NCBI GenBank assembly: GCA_023413135.1
Contig: JAEZQK010000061.1
Span: 1-56,529 of the forward strand
From: Bacillota bacterium
GTDB lineage: Bacteria > Bacillota > Clostridia > Christensenellales > Aristaeellaceae
Direction: 5' to 3'
Length of the DNA: 56,529 nt
Positions 1 through 9,473 of the stretch are shown here, piece after piece; position 1 is the first letter of the stretch, and the number at the start of each line of letters is the position of its first letter. The position numbers and the translations under genes were made by a program. The notes beneath the pieces were generated by a model that made no database searches, was not told where the DNA came from, and saw only the letters and a list, made by a program, of their open reading frames with translations.

Positions 1-1460
1 TGGCTGCCCGCCGTGAGCCCGCTTTGCGTGCAGGTGGGCGGAACGGCGGGGTCGGTTACTTCGGTATGCCCCAGCGCGGAGAGCGACCTATCGTTTGCGG
101 CGCCGCAGCGGGAACAGGTATAGGCCTTAACGCCCCCGGCCAGGCAGGTGGACGCGATATCCCGGGCCGCATCGCGCTGATAATCGTGCCCCAGCGCGGA
201 GACATTGGTCTGTGCAACGAGGGTAGCGCTGCAGACGGAGCAGTGGCTGCCCGCCGTGAGCCCGCTTTGCGTGCAGGTGGGCGGAACGGCACGGTCGGTT
301 ACTTCGGTATGCACCAGCGCGGAGAGTGACCTATCATTTGCGGCGTCACAGCGGGAACAGGTATAGGCTTCGATGCCCCCGGCGGTGCAGGTGGGCGTAA
401 CGTCCCGGGCCGCATCGTGCCGATAATCGTGCCCCAGCACGGAGAGTGCCGCATCGCTGGTGGCGTCACAGCGGGAACAGGCATAGGCTTCGATACCCCC
501 GGCGGTGCAGGTAGGCGCAACGTCCCGGGCCGCGTCGCGCCGATAATCGTGCCCCAGCACGGAGAGTGCCGCATCGCTGGTGGCGTCACAGCGGGAACAG
601 GCGTAGGCTTCGATACCCCCGGCGGTGCAAGCAGGCGCAACGTCCCGGGCCGCGTCGCGCTGAAAGTTATGCCCCAGCTTGAGTGTGACTTGATAGTTAC
701 AAACAGTACAGTACTGCCCCGTCGTGCAAGTGGCGGCTTGGCCTGGCGTATGGGCGGCCGGGATGACCATTTCGTTTTGCTTCGCCCAGCATCTTTTGCA
801 GTGCTGGGATTTGCTGCCTGCCTTCGAGCAGGTGTTGGGCACATCAACTGTGAATTCGTTCTCAAAGTCATGCCCCAGCGCGGGGATGACGGTCTGCGGA
901 ATGAGAGTGGCCCTGCAGACGGAGCAGTGGCTGCCCGCCGTAAGCCCGCTCTGTACGCAGGTGGCCGGAACGGCGGGATCGGCCACTTCGTTATGGCCCA
1001 GCGCCGTGAGCGTTTGATCGCTGGCGGCACTGCAGCGGGTGCAGGTATAGGCCCTCTTGCCCTCGGCTGTGCAGGTAGGCGCGACGCTACGGGTCACATC
1101 GAGCTGAAAGTTATGCCCCAGCGCGGAGGTGACGGTTTGCGGTACGAGAACCTCTCCGCAGCGGGAGCAGTCGCTGCCTGCCGTGAGTCCGCTCTGCGTG
1201 CAGGTGGCCGGAACGGCGGGATTGATCACGCCGGTATGTCCCAGCGGGAATACGAGTTGTTGACTGCAGACGGTGCAAAGCTGCCCCGTTGTGCAAGTGG
1301 CGGGCTGCCCCGGCGTATGGGAGGCCGGGATGGCCGTTTCGTTTTGCTTTGCAAAACATCTTGTGCAGTGCTGGGATTTTATGCCTTGCCTTGTACAGGT
1401 GGGGGTCAAGTCAACTGTGAATTCGGTCTCAAAATCATGCCCCAGCGCGGGCGTGATTAC
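1..1460 (-). repeat. Tandem 120-bp coding repeats
   Basis: A block containing GCCCCAGC recurs at about 67, 187, 307, 427, 547 and 667, exactly 120 bp apart, then at less regular spacing near 868, 988, 1112, 1228 and 1435. Units 421-540 and 541-660 differ at only three bases, which points to a recent duplication. The unit is a whole number of codons, so copy-number changes keep the frame. Confidence 0.9.
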
Positions 1461-2102
1461 ATAGTCGCATACGAGACAGCGCAGCGGCACCACACAGGTC
1501 GCGGCAAGGCCCGGTTGATGCGGGTTCTTTAAGAACTGCTCTCCGCAGGAGCATACCCTCCAGTGCTCCGTGCTGGTTGACAACCAGGGCAGATTGGCGT
1601 CATGCCCCAGCGGCGGGAGGTAGCAAGCCATATACGTAGTCTCCGCCGTACCCGCCGCGTCGCTGAAATACTTGTTGCAGTAGCCGCAGTACCAGAATTC
1701 GGTGCGGCCGTACATCGTGTGGGCCGGCTCCACCCGCCCGGTATATACAAGGCTCCCGTGGTGTTTGGTCGGATCCTTTCCCGTTTCGGTAAAGTTGCTG
1801 TCGCACACATCACAGTGGTACGTGATCGTCCCGCTAAAAAAGCAGGTGGCGGTGCTTGATACGACGCTGCTCTTTACGTGGGATTCAGTTGTGCCGTCAT
1901 GATACACGCAATCCAGATTAAGGCAGCCGCCCCACCTGTGGGCAGTGTTGTTGATATATACGCAGTCTACGCTGGTTACAGCATTACAGCCCGGACATGC
2001 CGTATAAATCCTGTTGGCGAACGCGATACCCCCTCCTATCAGAACCATCGCCAGCATGCCTCCCAGCAGAAGGCGCATCCATTTCAGCCACATCCCGCGC
2101 AT
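1..2102 (-). CDS. Cysteine-rich 40-residue-repeat surface protein (partial, C-terminus off the window)
   Basis: The minus strand is open without a stop from an ATG at 2102 to the left edge, giving 700 codons. The start is preceded by a purine-rich GGGGAAGGG. Residues about 7-30 form one hydrophobic segment (signal peptide or N-terminal anchor), so the rest should lie outside the cell. The body is made of repeats with the pattern PTCT..G...Y.CSxC........LGHDY, about 40 residues (120 bp) each near the left edge and less regular toward the N-terminus. The paired cysteines and closing GHD suggest small zinc-ribbon or disulfide-stabilised modules. Such repeats occur in Firmicute surface proteins of unknown role, so adhesion or wall display is inference. 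A terminator separates it from the LuxR gene upstream. Plus-strand frames here are shadows of the repeat. Confidence 0.85.
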   Translation of the reverse strand, partial: MRGMWLKWMRLLLGGMLAMVLIGGGIAFANRIYTACPGCNAVTSVDCVYINNTAHRWGGCLNLDCVYHDGTTESHVKSSVVSSTATCFFSGTITYHCDVCDSNFTETGKDPTKHHGSLVYTGRVEPAHTMYGRTEFWYCGYCNKYFSDAAGTAETTYMACYLPPLGHDANLPWLSTSTEHWRVCSCGEQFLKNPHQPGLAATCVVPLRCLVCDYVITPALGHDFETEFTVDLTPTCTRQGIKSQHCTRCFAKQNETAIPASHTPGQPATCTTGQLCTVCSQQLVFPLGHTGVINPAVPATCTQSGLTAGSDCSRCGEVLVPQTVTSALGHNFQLDVTRSVAPTCTAEGKRAYTCTRCSAASDQTLTALGHNEVADPAVPATCVQSGLTAGSHCSVCRATLIPQTVIPALGHDFENEFTVDVPNTCSKAGSKSQHCKRCWAKQNEMVIPAAHTPGQAATCTTGQYCTVCNYQVTLKLGHNFQRDAARDVAPACTAGGIEAYACSRCDATSDAALSVLGHDYRRDAARDVAPTCTAGGIEAYACSRCDATSDAALSVLGHDYRHDAARDVTPTCTAGGIEAYTCSRCDAANDRSLSALVHTEVTDRAVPPTCTQSGLTAGSHCSVCSATLVAQTNVSALGHDYQRDAARDIASTCLAGGVKAYTCSRCGAANDRSLSALGHTEVTDPAVPPTCTQSGLTAGS

Positions 2103-2140
2103 CGTCCCTTCCCCTTTCCAGTACGGTTTTCCGCTTCCAC

Positions 2141-2178
2141 ATAAAAATCCCACTCTACACGCATTGTAGAATGGGATT
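2141..2178 (-). terminator. Intrinsic terminator after the LuxR gene
   Basis: A 14-bp stem (2146-2159 with 2165-2178, one G-U pair, 5-nt loop) is followed on the minus strand by TTTTTAT. It lies between the LuxR-type gene and the repeat-protein gene. It should end the regulator transcript, or attenuate it if the two genes share a message. Confidence 0.8.
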
Positions 2179-2229
2179 TGCGTTTGCGCATCGTCCATAT
2201 GGACTATATTTGGTAAATTTCCCCACAGG

Positions 2230-4701
2230 CTATCTCAACTTTTCGGCAAGCCTAGCTCGGCGGTCAATGTCCATCTTCTGATAGACGGCCCGAAGATGAG
2301 CCCGTACTGTGTTTTCGGATACGCCGAGCTTTTTTGCGATCTCGCCGTTGCGAAGGCCAGATGCGGCCAGCAGCGCCACCTCGCGTTCGCGGGCGGTGAG
2401 GTCAAGCGGCAGATCGGCTGCGGCGATGCCGGAGTGCAGTTTTGTATAGCCTGTCAAAAAGCGCAACTTGATTTCCAAAAACCTAGTCAAGCGCTCCGGA
2501 TATTGAGCCCGGATCAGTTTTTCCGGCAAACCCTTCAGCATCGGATCGTAGACGGCAAGCAGGTAGACGAAGCCGTCGCTCATGGATTTTTCGGCCGCGC
2601 GTCGCAAAAACGCCTGTGCGCGGGCGGTGTTGCCCGTCCACAAATGGCCCACGCCGGCCTGGAGCGAAATCAGCGTCTCCACAAGGAGATCGGCAGGGCG
2701 GAGCATCGCAAGGCCGGCTTCCGCCATGCCCGCGAGCTTTAAAAACTCGCCCTCGTGCATGAGATGATTCAGCCTTATGAACAGGGCACTTCCCTTGATA
2801 GACGGAGGGAGTCCCTCCGTCTCTCCCTTTTCCAGCCAGGGGGTGATGCGCTTTTGATGCCCCAGTTCAATGAAAAGGAGGGAGCGCACCATGTCCACCG
2901 TGGAGGGCAGCGCAAAGTCACCTTGCCCCGAGGCGGCGCGCTCCATGGCGGCGATCGTCCGCTGCCAGCCCTCCATATCGGCCTTTTCCACCGCGATCTC
3001 AGCCAGATGCAGCGCCACGCCAAGCTGGATGACTTTTTGTCGGCAGCTCTCGGCAAGATAGCCGGCCTTATGCAAAAAGATTTCAGCCTCGGAAAGGTTC
3101 CCCCGGTAGTGCGCAATCTCCCCCCTGAAAAGCGCGTCCGCACCGCTGCCGTGGCCATTTGTCAGCCTGGAATAGACCTTCAGGAACTCCTCCAGCTCAC
3201 AGGCCTCCCGGTCCGCTTCGCCAGGGACGCAATGGAACGCAGTAACTTGGGAGATGCTTCCAAAATACCAGGGCGCGCCGGGCAGGATCACCCGCGAACA
3301 GCGCCCATGAAAAAGCGGCTCGGCCCGTTTTACCAGATCAAGCATCGCTTGAAGGTCCGGCGCCTGCCGCCAGCAGGCAAGCAGCAGCCACTCCCCCCGA
3401 AGCCACGCTCCCTCCTCCGATCCATCCCCGTTAAGCGTGGCCGACACTGCCTCCAGCAGATCGTCAAACACCTTAAGCTCTCCCGCCGCCAACAGCGGCC
3501 ACGCCAGGCGGAGCATGGAGAGGGGGTTCCTTCTTTTCAGATCCTCCGGGCAGCGGCTTGTGATCCGCAGTGCGACGGCGGAAAAGGGCTCGCCGCCGAT
3601 GTCCTCAAAGGCCAGCGGGGAAAGGTCCAGCTTGAGCATGCGCTCCACGTCCCCGGCCTGCTCATAAAGGAGCAATGCCCTGTCTAACGCACCCTCGTCG
3701 CTTAAGAGATCGCCCGCGCCCAGCAAACATTCGCGTTCGAACGATGGCCCGCGCTCTTTTCGCTTGGAGATAAGAACCTCCTGCAGGATGTGGTGCAGCT
3801 CATACCGCTCCTCCCTGGGCAAGCAGCGGATGAACGGGCTGCGCAGTGCATGAAGCGCGTATTCCGGCAGCGCCTCCACCTTTAAAAGCGCGCACGCCTG
3901 CCGCGCCGTGACCGCCTCAAACAGCGAAAGCTTCAAAAGAAATGTTTGCTGCTCCTGCGTGAGGGAACTTAACACCAGGCGCTCCATCAGCAGGAGAATA
4001 TCCGGCGTATTGCAGATTTGGCCCGTGTCTTTCAAGGCACGCAGCGCAAGATAGACCGCAATCATCCAGCCCTCGGTGTACCGAATGACCGCACCTGCGT
4101 TTTCCAGGGAAATGTCCATACCCAAAAGGGCGGAGTACCTACTGACATCCTCTACGTTCAGGCGCAGATCGGCGGCAGTGATATGCATCACCCCGCGGCA
4201 TATCGCGTCGCTATGCATACCAACGGGGAGCGCCTGTGTGATGAGCATCAAATGCAGGGATTTTACGCCGTGATCAAGCAAGGCAGCCTGAAAGGCCTGT
4301 GGAAGTACCTCCTGCATATATTGAAAGTTGTCCAGCGTCAAATACGTTTCCTGATGGCACTGAATGGACCGCAGCGCAGCGCAGGCTTCTCCAACCGTGG
4401 CGGCGTTGGGCAGCCCGAGCTTCATAAGGCGCTGCCCGGCCCGGCTGTCAATATCATGAAGCACGCGGCAAAGGCGCTGGAAGCTGACCGCCGGTGCCTC
4501 GCTCACCGCCGTGAACCAATGAACCGCGGTGGAGTATGGCTTAAGCGCCTCCAGAAAATCCCGTACCGCCGTCGTTTTGCCGTACCCGGAGGTCGCCTCG
4601 ATGATCACTGCCGGCAAGGAATGGATTTGATTAAGCTTCCGCCTGAGCCGGTCGGAATAATAGTGCGGCTCCGGACGATATCCGTTATCGGGTTTTATCA
4701 T
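2230..4701 (-). CDS. MalT-type LuxR family transcriptional regulator with STAND ATPase
   Basis: 823 residues with the MalT/LAL layout: N-terminal NTPase, a long helical TPR-like middle, and a C-terminal LuxR DNA-binding domain. The P-loop is ATSGYGKTT at about 36-44, and a Walker B-like strand TYLTLDNF is at about 119-126. The last ~60 residues carry LTARERE, SENTVRAHL and a KMDI-type tail typical of a GerE/LuxR helix-turn-helix. Such proteins are ligand- and ATP-dependent activators; the inducer cannot be read here. The start has GAGGGGTG about ten bases upstream. The nearest downstream gene encodes the repeat surface protein, a plausible but unproven target. Confidence 0.9.
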   Translation of the reverse strand: MIKPDNGYRPEPHYYSDRLRRKLNQIHSLPAVIIEATSGYGKTTAVRDFLEALKPYSTAVHWFTAVSEAPAVSFQRLCRVLHDIDSRAGQRLMKLGLPNAATVGEACAALRSIQCHQETYLTLDNFQYMQEVLPQAFQAALLDHGVKSLHLMLITQALPVGMHSDAICRGVMHITAADLRLNVEDVSRYSALLGMDISLENAGAVIRYTEGWMIAVYLALRALKDTGQICNTPDILLLMERLVLSSLTQEQQTFLLKLSLFEAVTARQACALLKVEALPEYALHALRSPFIRCLPREERYELHHILQEVLISKRKERGPSFERECLLGAGDLLSDEGALDRALLLYEQAGDVERMLKLDLSPLAFEDIGGEPFSAVALRITSRCPEDLKRRNPLSMLRLAWPLLAAGELKVFDDLLEAVSATLNGDGSEEGAWLRGEWLLLACWRQAPDLQAMLDLVKRAEPLFHGRCSRVILPGAPWYFGSISQVTAFHCVPGEADREACELEEFLKVYSRLTNGHGSGADALFRGEIAHYRGNLSEAEIFLHKAGYLAESCRQKVIQLGVALHLAEIAVEKADMEGWQRTIAAMERAASGQGDFALPSTVDMVRSLLFIELGHQKRITPWLEKGETEGLPPSIKGSALFIRLNHLMHEGEFLKLAGMAEAGLAMLRPADLLVETLISLQAGVGHLWTGNTARAQAFLRRAAEKSMSDGFVYLLAVYDPMLKGLPEKLIRAQYPERLTRFLEIKLRFLTGYTKLHSGIAAADLPLDLTAREREVALLAASGLRNGEIAKKLGVSENTVRAHLRAVYQKMDIDRRARLAEKLR

Positions 4702-4878
4702 GCGGTATTATTTCACCCCTCCCGGACCGGCGGAAACAGCGGCGCTGCGGTCATCACCAGCGGTATCAGCATGGATATGACGCTCTTTATGCATTTGTTA
4801 TTTCTTTATCCACCCGTGCCCACCCGGCTTCAAAGGTTATGGCTCAAAATGCGCTTCATGTATATCAGGCCGAATAAA

Positions 4879-5544
4879 TCACTTCTTGCCCTGGCGGTAC
4901 AAGTCCTTTGATTTATATCCTGCCCAGAGAATGTCCGCCATTTCCAAAAGCCGCTTTTCACGCGTAGCTTCGGTTTGGGCGCTATACACCTGCCGTGCCC
5001 AGTCCTTTTGGTAACCGTAAGGCAGGGCATCGTACAGCGCAAGGATTTCAGGCCGGTTCATCAGGGCTTCACGAAGAGACGGGATTTTTTCGATATAATC
5101 ATCCACACAGGCGCTGACCCGGCTTTTAAAGTCAGCCTTTTTTGCTAAACGCTTTAAGCCCACGACTGTAAAGTCATCATTGAAGGAAAGCATCTTTGAG
5201 AACTTAAGCGACGTGCCTTCCACCAACCCGTCATCCTCATTCACATGAAGGTGCGGGAAGATGCTGTCGCGGTCAATGTGTCCGGGATACGTCTTGTTAC
5301 CCTTTTTGGGGTAGGCAAGATAGAGGTATCCGCCGTCGTTCAGCAGCCCGTCTTGATCCGTTTTGCGAATTACATTTTCCATCTCGCCCAAAGTGAAAAC
5401 AAAAGCGAATACAAGGTCATAGCGGCCCGAAGGAGCCGTGTCGCATTGGAGGCCTTCAAACTCGGCGATTCCCTCCGGTTTGTTTTGCAAAAGGATTTTC
5501 GAAAACTTGTCCAGCATCAGCTTTTTGGCAAGGGCATCATCCAT
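4879..5544 (-). CDS. DUF3052-like / YdeI-OmdA family protein
   Basis: 221 residues. The N-terminal half (GRYDLVFAFV, DGLLNDGGYLYLAYPKKG) resembles the DUF3052-type fold, and the C-terminal part (LPYGYQKDWARQVYSA, KRLLEMADIL) matches the YdeI/OmdA domain, called bacteriocin-protection protein in some annotations. It is probably a cytoplasmic protein, since no signal peptide or membrane segment is seen. The ribosome site GGAGGGAG sits just before the ATG. The biochemical role of the family is not settled, and neighbours give no operon clue: 177 bp separate it from the LuxR gene downstream. Confidence 0.75.
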   Translation of the reverse strand: MDDALAKKLMLDKFSKILLQNKPEGIAEFEGLQCDTAPSGRYDLVFAFVFTLGEMENVIRKTDQDGLLNDGGYLYLAYPKKGNKTYPGHIDRDSIFPHLHVNEDDGLVEGTSLKFSKMLSFNDDFTVVGLKRLAKKADFKSRVSACVDDYIEKIPSLREALMNRPEILALYDALPYGYQKDWARQVYSAQTEATREKRLLEMADILWAGYKSKDLYRQGKK

Positions 5545-5661
5545 AGTCTCCCTCCTGGCATATGACGTTTTTGCGCTTGAATCCTAATCATTATAGAACA
5601 TTTTGGCAGCAAAATAAAGCCTGCACAGGAATCATCAGAATAAGGTGATGCTGCTGGGTAC

Positions 5662-6534
5662 TCACCGGGAAGCTTTTCTGCTCTGAATGGAAACGATCGA
5701 TCCGAAAACAACGAGGACCGCAATGATCTGGAGGATACTGAAAGAGCGGTTGAATACAATAAAATCCATGAGCGCGATTTCAATGAGCATAAGGTTGTTG
5801 ATGCTGCTGCTTTCAAATGCCGTCAGATGGCGCTGGCTTCCGGTCCACAGATAAAACCCCAGGGCACCGCTGATGAAGCTCAGGTAGGCAAGGATGAGCA
5901 GCAGCCTCCCCGTTATGACAGGCATTCCCTCAACGGCCAGGCCAACGATTAACAGAATAACCGCCCCGGCAAACATCGGCTGTGCAACCAGCGCTCTGGT
6001 ACCGATATGTTTTGTGGTGAGAAGGCGGCGGTTGAACGTCATGTTCAATCCGTAACCGATAGAAGACAATCCCATAAAAAGCATCCCGGCGCCAGAGAGT
6101 CCCCCGGCCTCCCAAGGATAGTAGTACAGGCAGATCCCGGATATCAGGAACAGCAATTTGACCAGGTCCCACTTTGACTGATTCTCCCGAAGCCAGACCA
6201 TGTCCAAGAGTATCACGAACACCGTATTCCCGACGCTGAGGAACAGGGAGGACTGGGTGGGGGTCAGGTAGGATTGGCCAACATATTGCAGTCCCTGGGC
6301 AACGGCATATCCCAATACCCCAAGCAGGATGACCATCCACGGTGAAAGGGCATGATTTCCCTCTTGCTTTTTTCCCCTTCCCAGGCAAAACAGGAGAAGG
6401 GAGGCAAGCAGGTACCGCAGCCCGGAAAGGGTCAGCGGCCCAATCCCCCCCTGAAAAGCAAGCTTGTTGAGAATATAGGAGCCCGACCATAAAACGGTAG
6501 TGATGACTGCCATGGTCAATGCTTTACGCTTCAT
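5662..6534 (-). CDS. EamA/DMT family transporter
   Basis: 290 residues with about ten hydrophobic segments in two similar halves, the drug/metabolite transporter pattern (RhaT/YdcZ/EamA-like). The start MKRKALTMAVITTVLWSGSY and the short basic tail are typical. The substrate is unknown; metabolite or amino-acid efflux is usual for the family. Its ATG overlaps the stop of the ABC ATPase gene upstream (ATGA), so it is probably translated as the last gene of the long FtsX/ABC operon. A DMT carrier in such an operon is uncommon. Confidence 0.88.
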   Translation of the reverse strand: MKRKALTMAVITTVLWSGSYILNKLAFQGGIGPLTLSGLRYLLASLLLFCLGRGKKQEGNHALSPWMVILLGVLGYAVAQGLQYVGQSYLTPTQSSLFLSVGNTVFVILLDMVWLRENQSKWDLVKLLFLISGICLYYYPWEAGGLSGAGMLFMGLSSIGYGLNMTFNRRLLTTKHIGTRALVAQPMFAGAVILLIVGLAVEGMPVITGRLLLILAYLSFISGALGFYLWTGSQRHLTAFESSSINNLMLIEIALMDFIVFNRSFSILQIIAVLVVFGSIVSIQSRKASR

Positions 6535-7187
6535 GTCATGATCCTTCCGTCCCGCATATGAATAATCCTGTCCGCATGCTTGAGTATTTTGTAATCGTGG
6601 GTTACAACGATCATCCCTGAATCCTGCAATCTATTTCTCATCAGTTCCATCACGGCCAAGGATGTATCCATGTCCAATGATGCGGTTGGTTCATCGGCAA
6701 ACAGTATCTGCGGTTTGTGAATCAGCGCCCGCAAAATGGCTGCCTTCTGACGCTCGCCCACAGACAGCTCGGCGGTCCTTTTGTTTTCATGCTTGCGCAT
6801 CCCCAGGGCATCCATCAGGCATAATGCCTCTTTGATATCCTTATCGGATATGGAAGTCAGTGGAAGCAGGATATTTTCAAGGACAGTAAGATGCCATATT
6901 AAAAAGTGCCTTTGAAAAATGAAGCCGAAGCATTCCCTGCGCAAGCGGTCCATTTGCGGCTCGTTCAACAGCGGGAGCGCTTTCCCATCATAGAATACAG
7001 ATCCGGCAGTAGGTTTTTTGAGCCCTGACAAAAGGTATAGCAGCGAGCTTTTCCCGCTGCCGGAGGGCCCCATCACCCCAACCATTTCATTCTTGCCAAG
7101 GGTGATATCCACATTGTCCACGGCCACAGTCATGGCATCCTTGTCACCGTCGTAGATCAAGGACAGTTCACGGGCTTCAATGTTCAT
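6531..7187 (-). CDS. ABC transporter ATP-binding protein (LolD/MacB-like), second module
   Basis: The start is placed at the ATG at 7187 (MNIEARELSLIYDG), because upstream codons lie inside the permease gene and the ATG overlaps its stop as ATGA. That gives 218 residues. Walker A is GPSGSGKSS and Walker B is ILFADEP. The signature reads LSVGERQKAA rather than LSGGQ, and the H-loop is VVTHDYK. It should energise the FtsX permease directly upstream. The family works on lipoproteins, peptides or envelope stress rather than small-molecule uptake. Confidence 0.9.
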   Translation of the reverse strand: MNIEARELSLIYDGDKDAMTVAVDNVDITLGKNEMVGVMGPSGSGKSSLLYLLSGLKKPTAGSVFYDGKALPLLNEPQMDRLRRECFGFIFQRHFLIWHLTVLENILLPLTSISDKDIKEALCLMDALGMRKHENKRTAELSVGERQKAAILRALIHKPQILFADEPTASLDMDTSLAVMELMRNRLQDSGMIVVTHDYKILKHADRIIHMRDGRIMT

Positions 7188-8329
7188 AGAGCATCCCCGC
7201 CTTCCAATTCGACGACGCTTACCATATCCGTTTTGCCGATGGAAAACCCGATGGAGAGCGTTTGTGCAACAATGCAAAGCATGGGAATGCAAAGGGATAA
7301 AACAAGCGTCTCGCCATCAAGCAATTTTAGCGGCGTTCCCGCGCTTGAAAAGGCTGCGGCGTTGAGCAATATGCCGGTGAGGACGGCCGCTGAAACGCCT
7401 GCAGCCCAAGACAATATGTTGAGTAGCGCCACTTCATAAATATTCCGGAAGAGGATAACCTGTTTGGAATAACCGATGACACGAAGGATTGCAAACTCCT
7501 TCAGCCTGGCATGGTAGAATAGATACGTAAAGAAGCCCAGGCATATGGACACGATGATCAGCACAGAGCAATAGATGACATTGAGCAGAAGATAAATGTT
7601 TTGGGAGGATTCGGCATACCCGGCTATGCTGCTGTCAAGGCTGCTCAAGTCGTTTCCAGTCATAGGCAGATATTTCAAATACCGGTTCAGCTCGTCCAAC
7701 CGTCCTTTTTTTGCATAGATCAGGATACCGTACGCTTCCGGATCCTCCGTACCGATGCTCCTGCACCATGCTTCCAGCGAAGCGAAGCCGCAAAGGGCTT
7801 TTCCTTTCAATGTCCCAACGATTTTATACTTGCCTACCAGCCTCTCCTGGGAAACGATGTCGCTGCCGATCATATCCCCCAGGGATAAGCCTTTGTTTTT
7901 GATCACCGCTTCAGGCAGGATCACCTCGTTTTCAAAAGGCTCGGGCAGGCGGCCGGAGGAGAGGGAAAGGCCCATCCGCGTCATCAACTCCTTTATATCG
8001 TTTTGATAAAGCAGATAGACCCGGACCCCTACGGTGGTAATGATTCCGTTGATTTCAGTATATCCCAGCACGCATGGCACGACTTTATCCGTGTTTTCAT
8101 TGCCTTGAACGGTACTAATGATATTGGCATCGATCAGGCCGCCCCTTGCCTGGATGCTGGTGTAATACTTGCGTGTTTCCACAAAGGCATTGTATTCTAC
8201 CTGGTAATACGATGAAATGATCATATGGACCAAGTACAATACAAACACGCTCAAAAACAGGGGAATGACCAAAAGGAACAGCTTCCCTTTATGGCGGCGG
8301 TAGTATTTGAAGCTGGAAAGCGGGTTCAT
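7184..8329 (-). CDS. FtsX-like ABC permease, second module
   Basis: 381 residues: one N-terminal membrane segment (about 16-38), a large extracellular MacB-PCD-like domain (about 40-245), then three C-terminal membrane segments (about 247-270, 295-320, 340-365), the FtsX/LolC arrangement. GRLPEPFENEV is a typical core-domain stretch. A possible AGGAG lies about 11 bases before the ATG, and 19 bp separate the gene from the adaptor lipoprotein gene. It pairs with the ATPase at 6531-7187, to which it is coupled. It is half the size of the other permease in this operon. Confidence 0.88.
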   Translation of the reverse strand: MNPLSSFKYYRRHKGKLFLLVIPLFLSVFVLYLVHMIISSYYQVEYNAFVETRKYYTSIQARGGLIDANIISTVQGNENTDKVVPCVLGYTEINGIITTVGVRVYLLYQNDIKELMTRMGLSLSSGRLPEPFENEVILPEAVIKNKGLSLGDMIGSDIVSQERLVGKYKIVGTLKGKALCGFASLEAWCRSIGTEDPEAYGILIYAKKGRLDELNRYLKYLPMTGNDLSSLDSSIAGYAESSQNIYLLLNVIYCSVLIIVSICLGFFTYLFYHARLKEFAILRVIGYSKQVILFRNIYEVALLNILSWAAGVSAAVLTGILLNAAAFSSAGTPLKLLDGETLVLSLCIPMLCIVAQTLSIGFSIGKTDMVSVVELEGGDAL

Positions 8330-8348
8330 CTACCCATTGCTCCTATCC

Positions 8349-9473
8349 TTATTCGGAATCTCCGGGAGAAATTTTGGCTACAATGTTGTATCCCGGCATG
8401 AAGCCATCCCCTTCATAGGAGATGACCACCTCCACAACCGTCTCGCCGTTTATCTCTATCGCCTTTTGGGATACAAAGGATACCGTTCCCAATGCGATGG
8501 ATGTGCTGTCCGAATACAGGGACAGCTGCGCGCTGGCGCCGGGCTGGATCTCCTTTACAAGCTGTTCTTCCACATAACATACGGCTTCCAGGCAATCCAT
8601 TTTGATCAAATCCAGCACCGGCTCGTCTGCATAGGCGGGTGTGTGAGGGGATATATGTATAGTATCTACCAAATAACTGGAATCGGCAAGTAAAACCTTT
8701 CCGCTTTGCGCAAGCTTCATATGGCCATAGGGCTGGCCGGCAAGGAAAGCATGAACCGCTTGGGCTGTTTTTCGTACCGGTATCAAATCATTTTCGGTTT
8801 GTGTAAGCTTCGCCTCACTTTCACAGATCTGCGCTTGCAAACCGGGAAGCCGCGCGTCAAATTGACTTTCCATTTGCTTAAGCAGGGGATTAGCCTGTTC
8901 AAAATAGAACTTGTCCTTTGCCATGGCATAGCTTAAAAGGTCCTGGTAATGCATCAACAAGCCGTAACGATCCAAGGCTTCCATCAGCGCAAGCCGGTAT
9001 TCATTGAGCTTTGCCGTGCGTGACTTGGTTGTCGCAATGGATTTCAACAGGCCCATGATTTCCGCTGCGCTAAAGTGATCCGCTCCTGCTTTGCATACCG
9101 TCCATTCGTTTTGGAGGGTTTCAAGCCCGGAATCATAACCGCCTTTTTGAAATTCCAGGGATGCCAGCAAATTGTCGATTTCCGCCTGCTGTGCCGCCAG
9201 GCTGTTGTAGTCCGCCTGGAACAGGACATCCCCCGCCGACAGCACCTGACCTACACGCACGTTTACTTCCTGGATCTCAATGTCAAAGGGAAAACGGACC
9301 GGATAGGTTTCCCGTGCCTTTACAGTTCCAAAGCAGGTGGTGAAGGACCTCTTTTGCGATACCGGCACTGCATCATCCAATGCAGGAGCCCGGCTTTCAC
9401 AGCCTGCCAGGGCCAGGGCTCCAGCCATAAACAGGGTCAGCAGGATCCCCTTGAAGAAAGGTTTATGCATCAT
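8349..9473 (-). CDS. Lipoprotein periplasmic-adaptor-like subunit (HlyD/MacA-type)
   Basis: 374 residues with a lipoprotein signal peptide (lipobox LALAGC, lipid-bearing Cys25). After it comes a biotinyl-lipoyl-like strand pattern (VRVGQVLSAGDVLFQAD), a long helical hairpin (about 90-220) and a second beta region (about 225-370), the order of membrane-fusion/adaptor proteins. In a cell with one membrane it probably forms an extracellular collar on the FtsX permeases. The gene sits between the two ATPase/permease modules and overlaps the first ATPase stop by four bases, so it could serve either. No outer-membrane partner is nearby. Confidence 0.85.
   Translation of the reverse strand: MMHKPFFKGILLTLFMAGALALAGCESRAPALDDAVPVSQKRSFTTCFGTVKARETYPVRFPFDIEIQEVNVRVGQVLSAGDVLFQADYNSLAAQQAEIDNLLASLEFQKGGYDSGLETLQNEWTVCKAGADHFSAAEIMGLLKSIATTKSRTAKLNEYRLALMEALDRYGLLMHYQDLLSYAMAKDKFYFEQANPLLKQMESQFDARLPGLQAQICESEAKLTQTENDLIPVRKTAQAVHAFLAGQPYGHMKLAQSGKVLLADSSYLVDTIHISPHTPAYADEPVLDLIKMDCLEAVCYVEEQLVKEIQPGASAQLSLYSDSTSIALGTVSFVSQKAIEINGETVVEVVISYEGDGFMPGYNIVAKISPGDSE

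Noticed and set aside
417..1532. Long plus-strand open frame over the repeat region
   Set aside because: It is a shadow: the minus-strand frame from 2102 has a signal segment and regular CxxC repeats with family-like spacing, while the plus frame has no sensible start or domain.
2755..3687. 310-codon plus-strand frame
   Set aside because: Antisense to the well-supported LuxR ATPase gene, low-complexity composition, no ribosome site.
6531..7292. Longer start for the second-module ATPase
   Set aside because: The extra 35 codons lie within the permease gene and do not resemble an ATPase N-terminus; the ATGA overlap supports 7187.
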